From contig NZ_AP022810.1 in the NCBI RefSeq assembly GCF_009731355.2, positions 1,516,001-1,580,000 of the forward strand: a DNA stretch of 64,000 nucleotides, in the 5' to 3' direction. The notes under the pieces were generated by a model that saw nothing but the letters and a program-made list of their open reading frames with translations, did not search any database and was not told the DNA's origin. Every line of letters begins with the position of its first letter. Position 1 is the first letter of the stretch. Both the position numbers and the translations under genes were made by a program. Of this stretch, positions 43,707 to 53,234 are shown piece by piece. The DNA is from Desulfuromonas sp. AOP6 (lineage in GTDB: Bacteria > Desulfobacterota > Desulfuromonadia > Desulfuromonadales > SZUA-540).

Positions 43707-45392
43707 TCAGGCGTCGGGTGTGGTTTCGAAGCAGAGTGCTTCGTGCAGGTTGACGGTGTGATTTTTAATGCGGCGCAGAGCCACAGCCATGTCGCTGAAA
43801 GTCAGTCCTGGCAAAGCTCCGCAGGCACCGGCTCTGGTGCGGGCAAGGTGGGCGTTGCGAATTTCGTCGGCCAGGTCATTGAGCCGACTGGCCTCTTGGC
43901 GAATACTGGCCGTGTCGGTGACACCCTCCTCCTTCAGGGCTTCGCTGACATGATTGAAGAAAGCCAGAACCTCATGATGAAAGCGGATGAGATCTTTCCA
44001 GGCGTCATCGCTGAAGTCCAGTTCATGTTTCTCCAGCCTCTTCATATAGGAGCAGATTGAGGCAGTATAGTCGGCAATCGATTCGAGTTCGTCGGCAGCT
44101 CTCACATAACCGTAGGCCGTGTCTGACTGCTCCTTGCTTGCTTTGCCGGCCTGCATGAGCGTGACGGTGAAGGTGGTAATCTCATGCTGCATAACGTCAG
44201 TTTGCTGTTCGATTTCCTTCACTTTCTGATAAAAGCGGTCCCTGCCTTTTAGGTCGCGATGGAGAAGGCTTCCGACATGACGCAGGGCTTTGTGGACGCG
44301 ACCATGCATCCGGGTCAGTTCCTGCAGCACCATGGAGGCACCCATGGCGACCGGCATGCTGCCTGGTGCGCCAATGTATTTGAAGGGACCTTTTTCACCC
44401 CCACCTGTTTCAGGGATGATTCGGGTGACAAGGTTCTCCAGCTGTTTAAGAAAGGGCAACATCACCAGGGTGGCGGTTACGTTGAACATGGAGTGAGCCA
44501 GGGCGATATGGGCCGCCGCATAGGGCCGACTCCCTTCTGCGTTGACGAAATCGGCGGCACCTGGCGTAATCATCTCGACCAGGCCGACAAAGGGAGAAAA
44601 AATCGCCAAAATGATGAAAACCCCGAGGACATTGAAGGTGCTATGCGCCAGGGCCGCTCGCCTGGCCGTGACGGTGCTGCCGATGGCGGCTAATTGGGCG
44701 GTGATGGTCGTGCCGATATTTTCCCCCATGACCAGGGCGATGGCCGTGTGAATGGGAATCGCTCCCGTTGAGGCCAAGGCTATGGTGATGCCCAGCATGG
44801 CCGAACTACTCTGCACGACCATGGTCAACGCGCAGCCAATCGCGACGCACCCAAGCAGACTCAATAGCGACTGGGCGTCGAGGATGAGCATGAGATTCAT
44901 GAAACCATCATGACTGCGCAAGGGCTTGAAGGCGTCGCTCATGATCTCCAGGCCGAAGAAGATCAGACCGAGGGCGACCAGAACCTTGGCGATGGCGGAG
45001 ATGCGTTCGTTTTTGGAAAAAAGCATCGGAAAGATGCCGAGAGCGACCAGCAGGAGACCGTATTTGCCGACTTTGACGGCCAGGATCCAGCCGGTGATGG
45101 TCGTCCCGATATTGGCGCCGAGAATGACGCCTATCGCCTGGCCCAACTGCATGAGCCCGGCATTAGTCAAGCCGACGACCATGACGGTGGTGATGGAGGA
45201 GGACTGCACAAAGGCTGTGATGGATAGGCCGACGATCACCGCCAGGATGCGGTTGGAGGTCAGTGAGGAAATTGCTTTGCGTATCAGTCCGCCAGAAAGC
45301 ATCTGCAGACTGTCCGAAAGGTATTTCATCCCAAGGATGAAAATGCCGAGGCCTCCCAGTACGGTATAGGCCATTTTGAAAGGATCAAGCAT
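43707..45392 (-). CDS. Na/Pi-cotransporter family protein with PhoU-like domain
   Basis: A 561-residue protein. Two inverted Na/Pi repeats carry the QSSS and GxNIGTT marks (VQSSSITTVMVVGLTNAGLM with GANIGTTITGW; VQSSSAMLGITIALASTGAI with GENIGTTITAQ). The last 200 residues (ELTRMHGRVHKALRHVGSLL, VKEIEQQTDVMQHEITTFTV) are a PhoU-type helical bundle. It is the YjbB/NptA-like architecture for sodium-driven phosphate movement, possibly export. It has its own terminator-bounded unit. Confidence 0.93.
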   Translation of the reverse strand: MLDPFKMAYTVLGGLGIFILGMKYLSDSLQMLSGGLIRKAISSLTSNRILAVIVGLSITAFVQSSSITTVMVVGLTNAGLMQLGQAIGVILGANIGTTITGWILAVKVGKYGLLLVALGIFPMLFSKNERISAIAKVLVALGLIFFGLEIMSDAFKPLRSHDGFMNLMLILDAQSLLSLLGCVAIGCALTMVVQSSSAMLGITIALASTGAIPIHTAIALVMGENIGTTITAQLAAIGSTVTARRAALAHSTFNVLGVFIILAIFSPFVGLVEMITPGAADFVNAEGSRPYAAAHIALAHSMFNVTATLVMLPFLKQLENLVTRIIPETGGGEKGPFKYIGAPGSMPVAMGASMVLQELTRMHGRVHKALRHVGSLLHRDLKGRDRFYQKVKEIEQQTDVMQHEITTFTVTLMQAGKASKEQSDTAYGYVRAADELESIADYTASICSYMKRLEKHELDFSDDAWKDLIRFHHEVLAFFNHVSEALKEEGVTDTASIRQEASRLNDLADEIRNAHLARTRAGACGALPGLTFSDMAVALRRIKNHTVNLHEALCFETTPDA

Positions 45393-45514
45393 AGAATCGG
45401 TCTCTCAGTGGTTTTTGGCTATATCTCAACGAGTTTACGCCATGCCTTTTAACTGGAAAAACTGGTGCTGTCAAGGCCGATGTCATGTGCTTTTGTTAAG
45501 GTTGACAGCATGAA

Positions 45515-45542
45515 AAAGCCCCGGAGTGATCTCCGGGGCTTT
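45515..45542 (-). terminator. Intrinsic terminator of the fumarase gene
   Basis: AAAGCCCCGGAG (45515-45526), 4-base loop, CTCCGGGGCTTT (45531-45542): a perfect 12-bp stem. On the minus strand it is followed by TTTTT. It lies 28 bases past the fumarase stop and isolates it from the Na/Pi gene. Confidence 0.88.
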
Positions 45543-45570
45543 ATTTGGTAAAACAATTGGTTCTGAATGG

Positions 45571-47190
45571 CTACAGTCCCAGTTTTTTGAAGAAGTCGTT
45601 TCCTTTGTCATCCACGAGGATAAAGGCGGGAAAATCTTCAACCTCGATCTTCCAGACTGCTTCCATGCCGAGTTCAGGGAAGTCGATGCACTCGACCTTC
45701 TTGATGTTCTCTTCAGCAAGAACGGCTGCAGGTCCCCCAATGGAGCCAAGGTAGAAGCCTCCATGTTTCTTGCAGGCGTCGGTAACCTGCTGGCTGCGGT
45801 TGCCCTTGGCGATCATGACCATGGAACCACCGTTTTCCTGTAGCAGGTCGACGTAGGAGTCCATACGGCCAGCGGTGGTCGGCCCGAAGGAACCGGACGG
45901 TTTTCCGGCAGGCGTTTTGGCCGGACCGGCGTAGTAGATGGGATGATTCTTCAGGTAGTCGGGCAGCGGTTTGCCGGAGTCGAGGATTTCCTTGAACTTG
46001 GCATGAGCGATATCGCGGCCCACCACGATGGTCCCTTGCAGGAGCAAAGGAGCACCAACTTCGAGTTTGGACAGGTCGGCCAGGATATCCTTCATGGGGC
46101 GGTTGAGGTCGATACGAGTGCCATGGCCGTGCTTACCGCGGTACTGGTCGGGAATGAGGCGACCCGGGTTGCGGTCCATCTCTTCGACGAAAAGACCCTC
46201 GCGGGTGATTTTAGCCTTGATGTTGCGGTCGGCGGAGCAGGAAACAGCCATGCCGACAGGGCAGGAAGCGCCGTGGCGGGGAAGGCGAATGACGCGGACG
46301 TCATGGGCGAAATACTTGCCACCGAACTGGGCGCCGATACCGAGTTTCTGCGCGGCTTCGAGCAGTCTGGCTTCGAGTGCCGTATCACGGAACGCCTGGC
46401 CATGCTCGTTGCCTTCGGTGGGCAGGCCATCGAGTTCTTTGGCGGTGGCCAGTTTGACTGCTTTCATGCAGGCGTCGGCGCTGGTGCCGCCGATGACGAA
46501 GGCGACATGGTAAGGCGGACAGGCGGCGGTGCCGAGATATTTCATCTTTTCAACCAGGAACTTCTCCAGCTTCTCGGGTGTAAGCAGAGCTTTGGTCTCC
46601 TGGTAGAGCATGGTCTTGTTGGCGCTGCCGCCCCCTTTGGCCATGAAGAGAAATTTGTAATAGTCGCTATCGGTAGCCATGATGTCGATCTGGGCGGGCA
46701 GGTTGGTGCCGGTGTTCTTTTCTTTATACATGTCAAGAGCGACCGTCTGGGAATAGCGCAGGTTCTCTTCGGTGTAGGTTTTGTAAACGCCCTTGGAGAG
46801 GTATTCCTCGTCCTTGCAGCCCGTCCATACCTGCTGGCCTTTTTTGGCGACGATGGTGGCGGTGCCGGTGTCCTGGCACGTAGGCAGTTCAAAATTGGCG
46901 GAGATTTCCGCGTTGCGCAGAAATGCCATGGCGACGCCGCGATCGTTAGGGGAGGCTTCCGGATCACGCAGAATTTTAGCGACCTGTTCGTTATGTTCGG
47001 GACGCAGGAGGAAGGAGACGTCTTTCATCGCCTGATTGGCCAGAACCGTGAGAGCCTCCGGGGCGACCTTTAGTACATCCTTGCCATCGAAGTTGGCCAC
47101 GGAAACATATTTTTCCGAATCGGGGATCTTGTAGTATTTGGTGGTGTCTTTACCTACGGGGAAGGGATCCTGATACGTGAACTCCGGCAT
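45571..47190 (-). CDS. Class I fumarate hydratase ([4Fe-4S], FumA/FumB type)
   Basis: A 539-residue TCA-cycle enzyme interconverting fumarate and malate. The three cluster cysteines lie in [26 protein letters not shown] and [13 protein letters not shown]. The C-terminal beta half ([38 protein letters not shown]) is fused, as in the single-chain FumA form rather than the two-subunit form. Start 47190 has AAAGGAGAG upstream. Its oxygen-labile cluster suits an anaerobe. Confidence 0.96.
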   Translation of the reverse strand: MPEFTYQDPFPVGKDTTKYYKIPDSEKYVSVANFDGKDVLKVAPEALTVLANQAMKDVSFLLRPEHNEQVAKILRDPEASPNDRGVAMAFLRNAEISANFELPTCQDTGTATIVAKKGQQVWTGCKDEEYLSKGVYKTYTEENLRYSQTVALDMYKEKNTGTNLPAQIDIMATDSDYYKFLFMAKGGGSANKTMLYQETKALLTPEKLEKFLVEKMKYLGTAACPPYHVAFVIGGTSADACMKAVKLATAKELDGLPTEGNEHGQAFRDTALEARLLEAAQKLGIGAQFGGKYFAHDVRVIRLPRHGASCPVGMAVSCSADRNIKAKITREGLFVEEMDRNPGRLIPDQYRGKHGHGTRIDLNRPMKDILADLSKLEVGAPLLLQGTIVVGRDIAHAKFKEILDSGKPLPDYLKNHPIYYAGPAKTPAGKPSGSFGPTTAGRMDSYVDLLQENGGSMVMIAKGNRSQQVTDACKKHGGFYLGSIGGPAAVLAEENIKKVECIDFPELGMEAVWKIEVEDFPAFILVDDKGNDFFKKLGL

Positions 47191-47399
47191 GGTTTTCTCT
47201 CCTTTTCATGATATGAAACGCGCGGCAAAAGGCCTCTGCGCTTGAAATGAATGTTCAGCAAGGCAGTATATATAAGTTGGCTACATTTGTCGACACCAAG
47301 GTCCGGCCCCAAGAAAAAAATTTTAAAGAATTAATCCTTGTCAAACTTCGGCCGGTCATTGACAATATGCCGAACTCTTTGCGGAAAGGAGTACTTTAC

Positions 47400-48659
47400 A
47401 TGAGCATCAACCTTAAAGGTCGGCGAGTTGCTGTCGTCGGCGGACTGCGAACCCCTTTTGTCAAAGCGGGCACCTATTTTAAAGATCTTTCTCCCCTGGC
47501 AATGTCTACCCATGTGGTGGGAGAGATGCTGTCGCGTTATGGGATAGAGGCTGAAAGTCTTGACGATATTGTCTGGGGGCGGGTCATCCATGACCCCAGA
47601 ATTTCCAATATCGCCCGGGAGATTGTGCTTGACCTCAAATTACCGGCGCGCATTCGCGGTTACATGGTCTCCAATAACTGCATTACTTCGGCTCACGCCA
47701 TCGCCAATCTGGCCGATGCCATCGCCGGCGGAAGATCCCAAGCTGGCATCGCCGGGGGCGTCGAATCCATGTCGCAGGCGCCTGTCCTGTTCGGCAGGGA
47801 TGCTTCCCGTATTTTTTTGGAGGTCGGCCGGGCTTCATCATTAAAGCATCAAGTCAAGGCTCTTCTCCATCTGCGGCCATGGCATTTTCGACCTGAATCT
47901 CTGTCTGTCAAGGAGCCATCCACCGGTTTGTCCATGGGGGAACATTGTGAACTCATGGCCAAACAGTGGCAAATCTCCCGACAAACCCAGGACGAGATCG
48001 CCCTGCGCAGCCATCAACGGGCTGCCCAGGCTACGGCGGATGGTCGACTCACAGCAGAGATCGCACCTGTCAAGGGCATCGATCGGGACATGATCGTGCG
48101 CGGCGATACGAGTATGGAAAAATTAGGTGCGCTCATGCCTGTCTTTGACCGCTCTGAAAGGGGAACCCTTACTGCCGGAAACTCCAGTCCTCTCACGGAC
48201 GGCGCGGCAGGTGTTCTTCTCATGTCGGAAGAGCGGGCGGCCAGGGAAGGGCGGGAGCCGCTGGCCTTTATCCGGGATATCCAATTTGCAGCCTTGCATC
48301 CTGACGACGGTCTGCTGATGGCCCCGGCCATGGCTGTTCCAGCTCTGTTGCGTCGGACCGGCCTCTCGTTGCGCGATATGGATATCGTGGAGATGCATGA
48401 GGCCTTCGGAGCCCAGATCGCCTGCAATCTGGCTGCCTGGGAGCAGGGCTGGAAGGATGAGGCCATCGGCGCAGTCGATTCCGCGATCCTCAACCCTCTG
48501 GGCAGTTCCCTTGCGGTAGGACACCCCTTTGCGGCAACGGGAGCGCGTATTGTCACCACTCTCGCCGGTGAGATGGCCAGACGAAAATCCCGCTATGGTC
48601 TGGTTTCCATCTGTGCGGCCGGGGCCATGGCCGCTGCAATGATTCTGGAAAGAGATTGA
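47400..48659 (+). CDS. FadI-like acetyl-CoA acyltransferase (thiolase)
   Basis: A 419-residue thiolase for the last step of fatty-acid beta-oxidation or its reverse. Active Cys is in YMVSNNCITSAHA; TAGNSSPLTDGAA, the acid-base His in EMHEAFGAQ and GSSLAVGHPFAATGARIV follow. The last catalytic Cys is in SICAAGAMAAAMILE, which matches FadI (CAAGG...) rather than FadA/AtoB (CIGGG...). ATG 47400 follows AAAGGAG; the open frame extends upstream to 47247 without a good start. No FadJ/hydratase partner is adjacent, so the physiological substrate is uncertain. Confidence 0.9.
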   Translation: MSINLKGRRVAVVGGLRTPFVKAGTYFKDLSPLAMSTHVVGEMLSRYGIEAESLDDIVWGRVIHDPRISNIAREIVLDLKLPARIRGYMVSNNCITSAHAIANLADAIAGGRSQAGIAGGVESMSQAPVLFGRDASRIFLEVGRASSLKHQVKALLHLRPWHFRPESLSVKEPSTGLSMGEHCELMAKQWQISRQTQDEIALRSHQRAAQATADGRLTAEIAPVKGIDRDMIVRGDTSMEKLGALMPVFDRSERGTLTAGNSSPLTDGAAGVLLMSEERAAREGREPLAFIRDIQFAALHPDDGLLMAPAMAVPALLRRTGLSLRDMDIVEMHEAFGAQIACNLAAWEQGWKDEAIGAVDSAILNPLGSSLAVGHPFAATGARIVTTLAGEMARRKSRYGLVSICAAGAMAAAMILERD

Positions 48660-48700
48660 TCGTTTTTTCTGATATTTGATGTGATCGAGGAAGGCCCTGT

Positions 48701-50209
48701 ATGCAGAAAATGCTCAAACGTATTCTGACCTCCCGCGTTTACGAAGCGGCGCTGGAGACCCCCCTGGAAGAGGCTCTTGTCCTTTCGCGCGCGCTGAACA
48801 ACCGCATACTTCTTAAACGTGAGGATCTGCAGCCTATCTTCTCTTTTAAATTGCGCGGTGCCTACAATAAGGTAGCTCATCTCGATGAGGAGGAACTTCG
48901 ATGCGGCGTCATTGCCGCTTCCGCCGGCAACCATGCCCAGGGGGTGGCCTATGCCGCCCGTCAACTCGGCGCCCGGGCCGTGATCATCATGCCGGTGACC
49001 ACCCCCGCCATCAAGATTGCTGCGGTTCAGGCCTTGGGAGCCGAAGTTGTCCTGCATGGCGACAATTACTCAGAAGCCGCCACCCATTGTCAAAAAATGG
49101 TGGAACAGACGGGGATGACATTTATACACCCCTTTGATGACGAACTGGTTATTGCCGGGCAGGGGACCGTAGCCGATGAAATCCTGCGGCAGAGTTCAGG
49201 ACGACTCGATGCGGTCTTTGTTCCTATCGGCGGCGGCGGTCTCATCAGCGGCATCGCCGCCTATTTCAAGGCGTTGCGGCCCGAGGTGCGCATCATTGGC
49301 GTCGAGCCTGTAGATAGCGATGCCATGGCCCGTTCTCTGGAATTGGGGCACCGAGTCATTCTTGACTATGTGGGGATTTTTGCCGATGGGGTGGCGGTCA
49401 GGGAAGTCGGCAAGCTGACCTTCGATTATTGCCGCAAATACGTGGACGAGATCATCCGGGTCGATACGGATGAATTATGCAGCGCCATTAAGAGCACCTA
49501 TGAAGCGACTCGCTCCATTGCCGAGCCGGCCGGGGCGTTGGCGCTGGCTGGCCTTAAAAAATATGTAAGGCAGGAAAAGATCACCGGTCAGACTCTGGTG
49601 GCCATCAACTCCGGCGCCAACATGAATTTCGAACGTCTGCGCTATGTGGCCGAAAGAACCCAGATCGGCGAAAAGCAGGAGGCACTTTTTGCCGTGACCA
49701 TCCCCGAGCGTCCGGGCGCTTTGAAGCACTTCTGCAGTGACCTGGTCGGTGGTCGCAACATTACAGAATTCAATTATCGTCTGTCCAGTCGCAAGGGGGC
49801 CCATATTTTTGTTGGTCTCTCCATCAAGGATGAGGAGGAAAGGGCGACTTTCTCGCGTCAGTTGGCTGAAAAAGGCTACGAAAACCTGGATCTCACGGAT
49901 AACGACCTGGCCAAAACCCATATCCGCTACATGGTCGGCGGCCGTTCTGCCGAAGTCGGTCAGGAAGTTCTCTACCGCTTCTGGTTTCCTGAACGTCCCG
50001 GCGCCCTCAGTCGGTTCCTGACCTCCATGGGAGCCAGCTGGAATATCTCTCTCTTCCATTATCGTCTGCAGGGCGGGGATTACGGCCGCGTCCTCATCGG
50101 CCTGGAGATCCCACCCGGCGATCAGGAAGAGTTTCAACGCTTTCTTGATTCTCTCGGTTACCGTTTTATGGAAGAGACCGATAACCCGGCTTATCAACTC
50201 TTTCTTTAA
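48701..50209 (+). CDS. ilvA: Threonine ammonia-lyase, biosynthetic
   Basis: PLP enzyme converting threonine to 2-oxobutanoate, the first step to isoleucine; 502 residues. PLP lysine is Lys50 in SFKLRGAYNKV; SAGNHAQGVAYAARQLG and the glycine loop PIGGGGLISGIAAYF bind the cofactor phosphate; residues about 325-500 hold two ACT-like regulatory modules (AVTIPERPGALKHFC and FWFPERPGALSRFL). This long form is allosterically inhibited by isoleucine in E. coli. Preceded by GAGGAAGG. Confidence 0.96.
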   Translation: MQKMLKRILTSRVYEAALETPLEEALVLSRALNNRILLKREDLQPIFSFKLRGAYNKVAHLDEEELRCGVIAASAGNHAQGVAYAARQLGARAVIIMPVTTPAIKIAAVQALGAEVVLHGDNYSEAATHCQKMVEQTGMTFIHPFDDELVIAGQGTVADEILRQSSGRLDAVFVPIGGGGLISGIAAYFKALRPEVRIIGVEPVDSDAMARSLELGHRVILDYVGIFADGVAVREVGKLTFDYCRKYVDEIIRVDTDELCSAIKSTYEATRSIAEPAGALALAGLKKYVRQEKITGQTLVAINSGANMNFERLRYVAERTQIGEKQEALFAVTIPERPGALKHFCSDLVGGRNITEFNYRLSSRKGAHIFVGLSIKDEEERATFSRQLAEKGYENLDLTDNDLAKTHIRYMVGGRSAEVGQEVLYRFWFPERPGALSRFLTSMGASWNISLFHYRLQGGDYGRVLIGLEIPPGDQEEFQRFLDSLGYRFMEETDNPAYQLFL

Positions 50210-50272
50210 ATTCTTTACTCTGCTTTCCTTCCATACCTCAGGTTTTTGTTGTTGCTTTGCGGTCTGGACTTA

Positions 50273-50297
50273 ATAATTGACAGAATCGCTCAGGTAT
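50273..50297 (+). promoter_or_regulatory. IscR type 1 operator over a promoter -35 region
   Basis: The 25 bases ATAATTGAC-N7-GCTCAGGTAT fit the E. coli type 1 IscR consensus (ATAnyyGACT-rwwwy-AGTCrrsTAT) at all but three defined positions by my alignment. TTGACA at 50277-50282 would be a -35 box; TAATCG at 50300-50305, 17 bases on, is a poor -10. It stands 51 bases before cysE and so controls cysE-iscR-nifS-iscU. Binding of the [2Fe-2S] form of the IscR encoded in the operon would repress it. Confidence 0.65.
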
Positions 50298-50347
50298 GTT
50301 AATCGTGAGGCAACTGGCAGTTAATCCCACGATGTAAGGAGCCTGAT

Positions 50348-51040
50348 GTGTTAGCTACCCTGAAAGAGGATCTGAAGGCCGTATTTGACCGCGATCCCGC
50401 TGTGCGCAGTGCCATGGAGGTCGTGTTCTGTTATCCGGGTTTTCACGCCCTGCTTTTTTATCGTCTTGCCCATGCGTTATGGATCAGGAACTTTTACTTT
50501 TTGGGCCGGCTGATCTCCCAAATGGGACGATTTTTTACCGGCATTGAAATTCATCCCGGTGCCAAAATCGGGCGGGGATTCTTTATCGACCACGGCATGG
50601 GTGTCGTTATTGGTGAAACGGCTGAAATTGGCAACAACTGCACTCTCTATCACGGTGTCACCCTTGGCGGGACAAGCTGGGCCAAGGAAAAACGTCATCC
50701 CACTCTGGGGGACAATGTTGTCGTCGGTTCCGGTGCCAAAATTCTCGGGCCTTTCACCGTGGGAGACAATAGCAAGATCGGCTCCAATTCGGTTGTCGTC
50801 AAGGAAGTCCCCCCCAACTCCACGGTCGTCGGCGTGCCTGGACGGGTGGTGATGTCTGAGGGGCAGTCCGTTACCCGGGCTGACCTCGAACATGGACAAC
50901 TGCCGGACCCTGAAGCCAAGGCCATTTCCTGCCTCTTCGACCAGATCCGTAACCTGGAACGGAGAGTTAAAGCTGTGACTGAAGAACAGGAGCGGCTGAA
51001 AGGTCAAATGACTGAAAAAGAAAAGACGGAGAGGGGCTGA
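50348..51040 (+). CDS. cysE: Serine O-acetyltransferase
   Basis: Makes O-acetylserine, the carbon skeleton for cysteine; 230 residues. The helical N-terminus ([20 protein letters not shown]) is followed by a left-handed beta-helix ([55 protein letters not shown]) with the catalytic His-Asp region [13 protein letters not shown] 50348 has AAGGAG 5 bases before it. The C-terminal 30 residues are charged coiled coil. First gene of the Fe-S operon, supplying cysteine to NifS. Confidence 0.96.
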   Translation: MLATLKEDLKAVFDRDPAVRSAMEVVFCYPGFHALLFYRLAHALWIRNFYFLGRLISQMGRFFTGIEIHPGAKIGRGFFIDHGMGVVIGETAEIGNNCTLYHGVTLGGTSWAKEKRHPTLGDNVVVGSGAKILGPFTVGDNSKIGSNSVVVKEVPPNSTVVGVPGRVVMSEGQSVTRADLEHGQLPDPEAKAISCLFDQIRNLERRVKAVTEEQERLKGQMTEKEKTERG

Positions 51041-51492
51041 TGCGTCTTTCCACGAAAGCGCAATACGCGGTCAGGGCCATGGTCAGTCTGCATCTTCACA
51101 CCCAGGGATCACCTGTTTCGCTCAAAGAAATTGCTTCCAGGGAGGAGATCTCTCTAACCTACCTGGAACAGCTCTTTGTCAAGTTGCGCCGGGGCGGTAT
51201 CGTGGACAGCGTGCGGGGGCCGGGTGGGGGCTATGTCCTGGCCAGGTCCGCCGACGAGATTCGGGTCGACCAGATTATCGACAGCGTCGAGGAAACCCTG
51301 GTGCCTGTCTCCTGCATGGATGACCAGGGACGTTGCAGCTGTACGGACCATTGCGTGACCCACAGTGTGTGGCAGGGGTTGGGGGAAAGGATTCGTACCT
51401 TCCTGGCCTCCATGACTCTCGCCGACCTGACTCGCGAAGCCAATGACAAGATTCTTGACCGCCAGGGGCGGCTCAATGAGAATTCACGATGA
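51040..51492 (+). CDS. iscR: Rrf2-family Fe-S regulator (IscR-like)
   Basis: A 150-residue winged-helix regulator sensing Fe-S status. LSTKAQYAVRAMVSLHLHTQ begins the HTH domain; EISLTYLEQLFVKLRRGGIV is the recognition helix; RGPGGGYVLAR is the wing. Cluster ligands are in SCMDDQGRCSCTDHCVTHSVW: a Cys-x5-Cys-x2-His unit as in IscR, with the first cysteine seven residues away and an additional CxC, so the spacing differs slightly from E. coli (Cys-x5-Cys-x5-Cys-x2-His). The ATG overlaps the cysE stop (TGATG). It likely autoregulates the operon through the operator at 50273. Confidence 0.93.
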   Translation: MRLSTKAQYAVRAMVSLHLHTQGSPVSLKEIASREEISLTYLEQLFVKLRRGGIVDSVRGPGGGYVLARSADEIRVDQIIDSVEETLVPVSCMDDQGRCSCTDHCVTHSVWQGLGERIRTFLASMTLADLTREANDKILDRQGRLNENSR

Positions 51493-51508
51493 GATGGAGG
51501 ATGGGGTT

Positions 51509-52717
51509 TTGAAACGGATTTATATGGACAACAACGCGACCACGGCCGTGCGGCCGGAGGTTCTGGATGCGATGCTTCCTTTTTTTCGCGAACACTTCGG
51601 GAATCCTTCCAGCGTTCACTGGGCGGGACGGGCGGTAAGCCCAGCCGTTGAAAAGGCGCGTGAGCAGGTGGCTGGTCTGATCAACTGCTCACGCGCCGAA
51701 ATCGTCTTTGTCTCCTGTGGCAGCGAAGGGGACAACCATGCCATTAAGGGAACGGCCGAAGCCCTGCGGGAGAAGGGTAATCACATCATTACCACCAGCG
51801 TCGAGCATCCGGCTGTGCTCAATACCTGTCAGGCCCTGGAGAAACAGGGATTCGAGGTAACCTATCTGCCCGTGGATCGCGATGGCATGCTCAATCTGCA
51901 GGATCTTGAGGCCGCCATCACGGATAAAACAATTCTCATCTCCGTCATGTGGGCCAACAACGAAACCGGCAATATTTTCCCCATTGAGGAAATTGGCGCC
52001 ATCGCCAAAAAACACAAGATTCGTTTTCACACCGACGCCGTGCAGGCTGTCGGCAAAATCCCCGTTGATGTGCAGGCCGCCGGGGTGGATCTCCTGGTAA
52101 TTTCCGGTCATAAACTGGGGGCGCCCAAAGGGGTTGGGGCACTTTACATTCGCCGCGGCACCAAGCTGACCCCGTTGATTCACGGTGGCCACCAGGAGCG
52201 TAACCGCCGGGCCGGTACCCACAATGTGCCGGGCATTGTCGGGCTGGGAGTCGCCTGCGAACTGGCCGCCGCCGAGCAGGGGAGTCATGCCGAGAAAATC
52301 AGAGCCCTGCGGGACCGACTGGAAAAGGGGATTTTCGAACAGATTCCCGATGTAAAGCTCAATGGTCATCCGCAAATGCGTCTACCTAACACCTTGAATG
52401 TCAGCTTCGCCTATATTGAGGGGGAATCGTTGCTGCTTAATTTCGACATGAAGGGCATCGCCGCCTCCTCCGGGTCTGCCTGTACTTCCGGTTCCCTGGA
52501 GCCTTCCCACGTTATGGGAGCCATGTGTGTGGATGTGGTTCTCGCGCATTCCAGCACGCGTTTCAGCCTGGGGCCGGACAATACGGTGGAGGACGTCGAC
52601 TATGTCCTTGAAATATTGCCTCCCATTGTGCAGCGCCTTCGTGACATGAGCCCCCTCTACAACCGGGGCGGCCAACCGATGACCTGTGAAACCTGTTCGA
52701 TTGTCAAAAAATGCTGA
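51509..52717 (+). CDS. nifS: Cysteine desulfurase (NifS/IscS)
   Basis: PLP enzyme that moves sulfur from cysteine to IscU and to tRNA-thiolating enzymes; 402 residues. KRIYMDNNATTAVRPEV is the N-terminus, VEHPAVLN holds the His over PLP, SGHKLGAPKGVGALY the Schiff-base lysine, and SSGSACTSGSLEPSHVM the catalytic Cys loop. I start at TTG 51509, with GGAGG 8 bases upstream and outside the iscR gene; longer forms would overlap iscR. The C-terminal MTCETCSIVKKC adds three cysteines beyond the usual end, which is odd and might aid sulfur relay. Confidence 0.95.
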   Translation: MKRIYMDNNATTAVRPEVLDAMLPFFREHFGNPSSVHWAGRAVSPAVEKAREQVAGLINCSRAEIVFVSCGSEGDNHAIKGTAEALREKGNHIITTSVEHPAVLNTCQALEKQGFEVTYLPVDRDGMLNLQDLEAAITDKTILISVMWANNETGNIFPIEEIGAIAKKHKIRFHTDAVQAVGKIPVDVQAAGVDLLVISGHKLGAPKGVGALYIRRGTKLTPLIHGGHQERNRRAGTHNVPGIVGLGVACELAAAEQGSHAEKIRALRDRLEKGIFEQIPDVKLNGHPQMRLPNTLNVSFAYIEGESLLLNFDMKGIAASSGSACTSGSLEPSHVMGAMCVDVVLAHSSTRFSLGPDNTVEDVDYVLEILPPIVQRLRDMSPLYNRGGQPMTCETCSIVKKC

Positions 52718-52782
52718 AGTCACCAGCATGGAGACGGCACGGATAGTGCTCATTGCAAAGACTCAATAAAGGAGAAAAAGAT

Positions 52783-53151
52783 ATGTATTCCGATAAGGTT
52801 ATGGATCACTTCAGCAACCCCCGCAACGTAGGTGAAATTGAGGATGCCGATGGCGTCGGTGAGGTAGGTAATGCCTCCTGCGGCGATATTATGAAGATCT
52901 TTCTCAAAGTTGAAGGGGATGTCATCAAGGATGTCAAATTCAAGACTTTTGGTTGCGGCGCCGCCATCGCGACCTCATCCATGGTGACCGAGATGGCCAT
53001 CGGCAAGACCATCGACGAAGCCCTGGAGCTGACCAACGCAGCTGTGGCCCAGGCTTTGGATGGTCTGCCTCCCGCCAAGATGCACTGCTCTAACCTGGCT
53101 GCGGATGCGCTGCATGAAGCCATTAAAAACTATAAGGAATCAAAATCATAG
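52783..53151 (+). CDS. iscU: Fe-S cluster assembly scaffold (IscU/NifU N-type)
   Basis: A 122-residue scaffold. MYSDKVMDHFSNPRNVGEIE is the family start, and the three ligands are in GNASCGDIMK, TFGCGAAIATSS and PAKMHCSNLAADAL with the conserved Asp in CGD. In place of the LPPVKLHCS chaperone-binding motif it has LPPAKMHCS, close enough for HscA-type recognition, though no hscA/hscB or ferredoxin gene follows. ATG 52783 has AAAGGAG upstream. Last gene of the operon, before a terminator. Confidence 0.95.
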   Translation: MYSDKVMDHFSNPRNVGEIEDADGVGEVGNASCGDIMKIFLKVEGDVIKDVKFKTFGCGAAIATSSMVTEMAIGKTIDEALELTNAAVAQALDGLPPAKMHCSNLAADALHEAIKNYKESKS

Positions 53152-53184
53152 ACGCTTTTCTTTGAGTAATTTCTAGCTTTCATG

Positions 53185-53218
53185 GAGGGCCATTCATACA
53201 GAGAGTGGCCCTCTTTTT
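53185..53218 (+). terminator. Intrinsic terminator after iscU
   Basis: GAGGGCCA (53185-53192), 13-base loop, TGGCCCTC (53206-53213), then TTTTT. It ends the Fe-S operon and stands 17 bases before mnmA. Confidence 0.82.
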
Positions 53219-53234
53219 CATCGAGGCTGTCGGT

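Noticed and set aside
45943-47073. A 376-codon open frame antisense to the fumarase gene
   Set aside because: Same reason: a shadow of a strongly coding strand, rich in Gly/Ala/Val/Asp without motifs.
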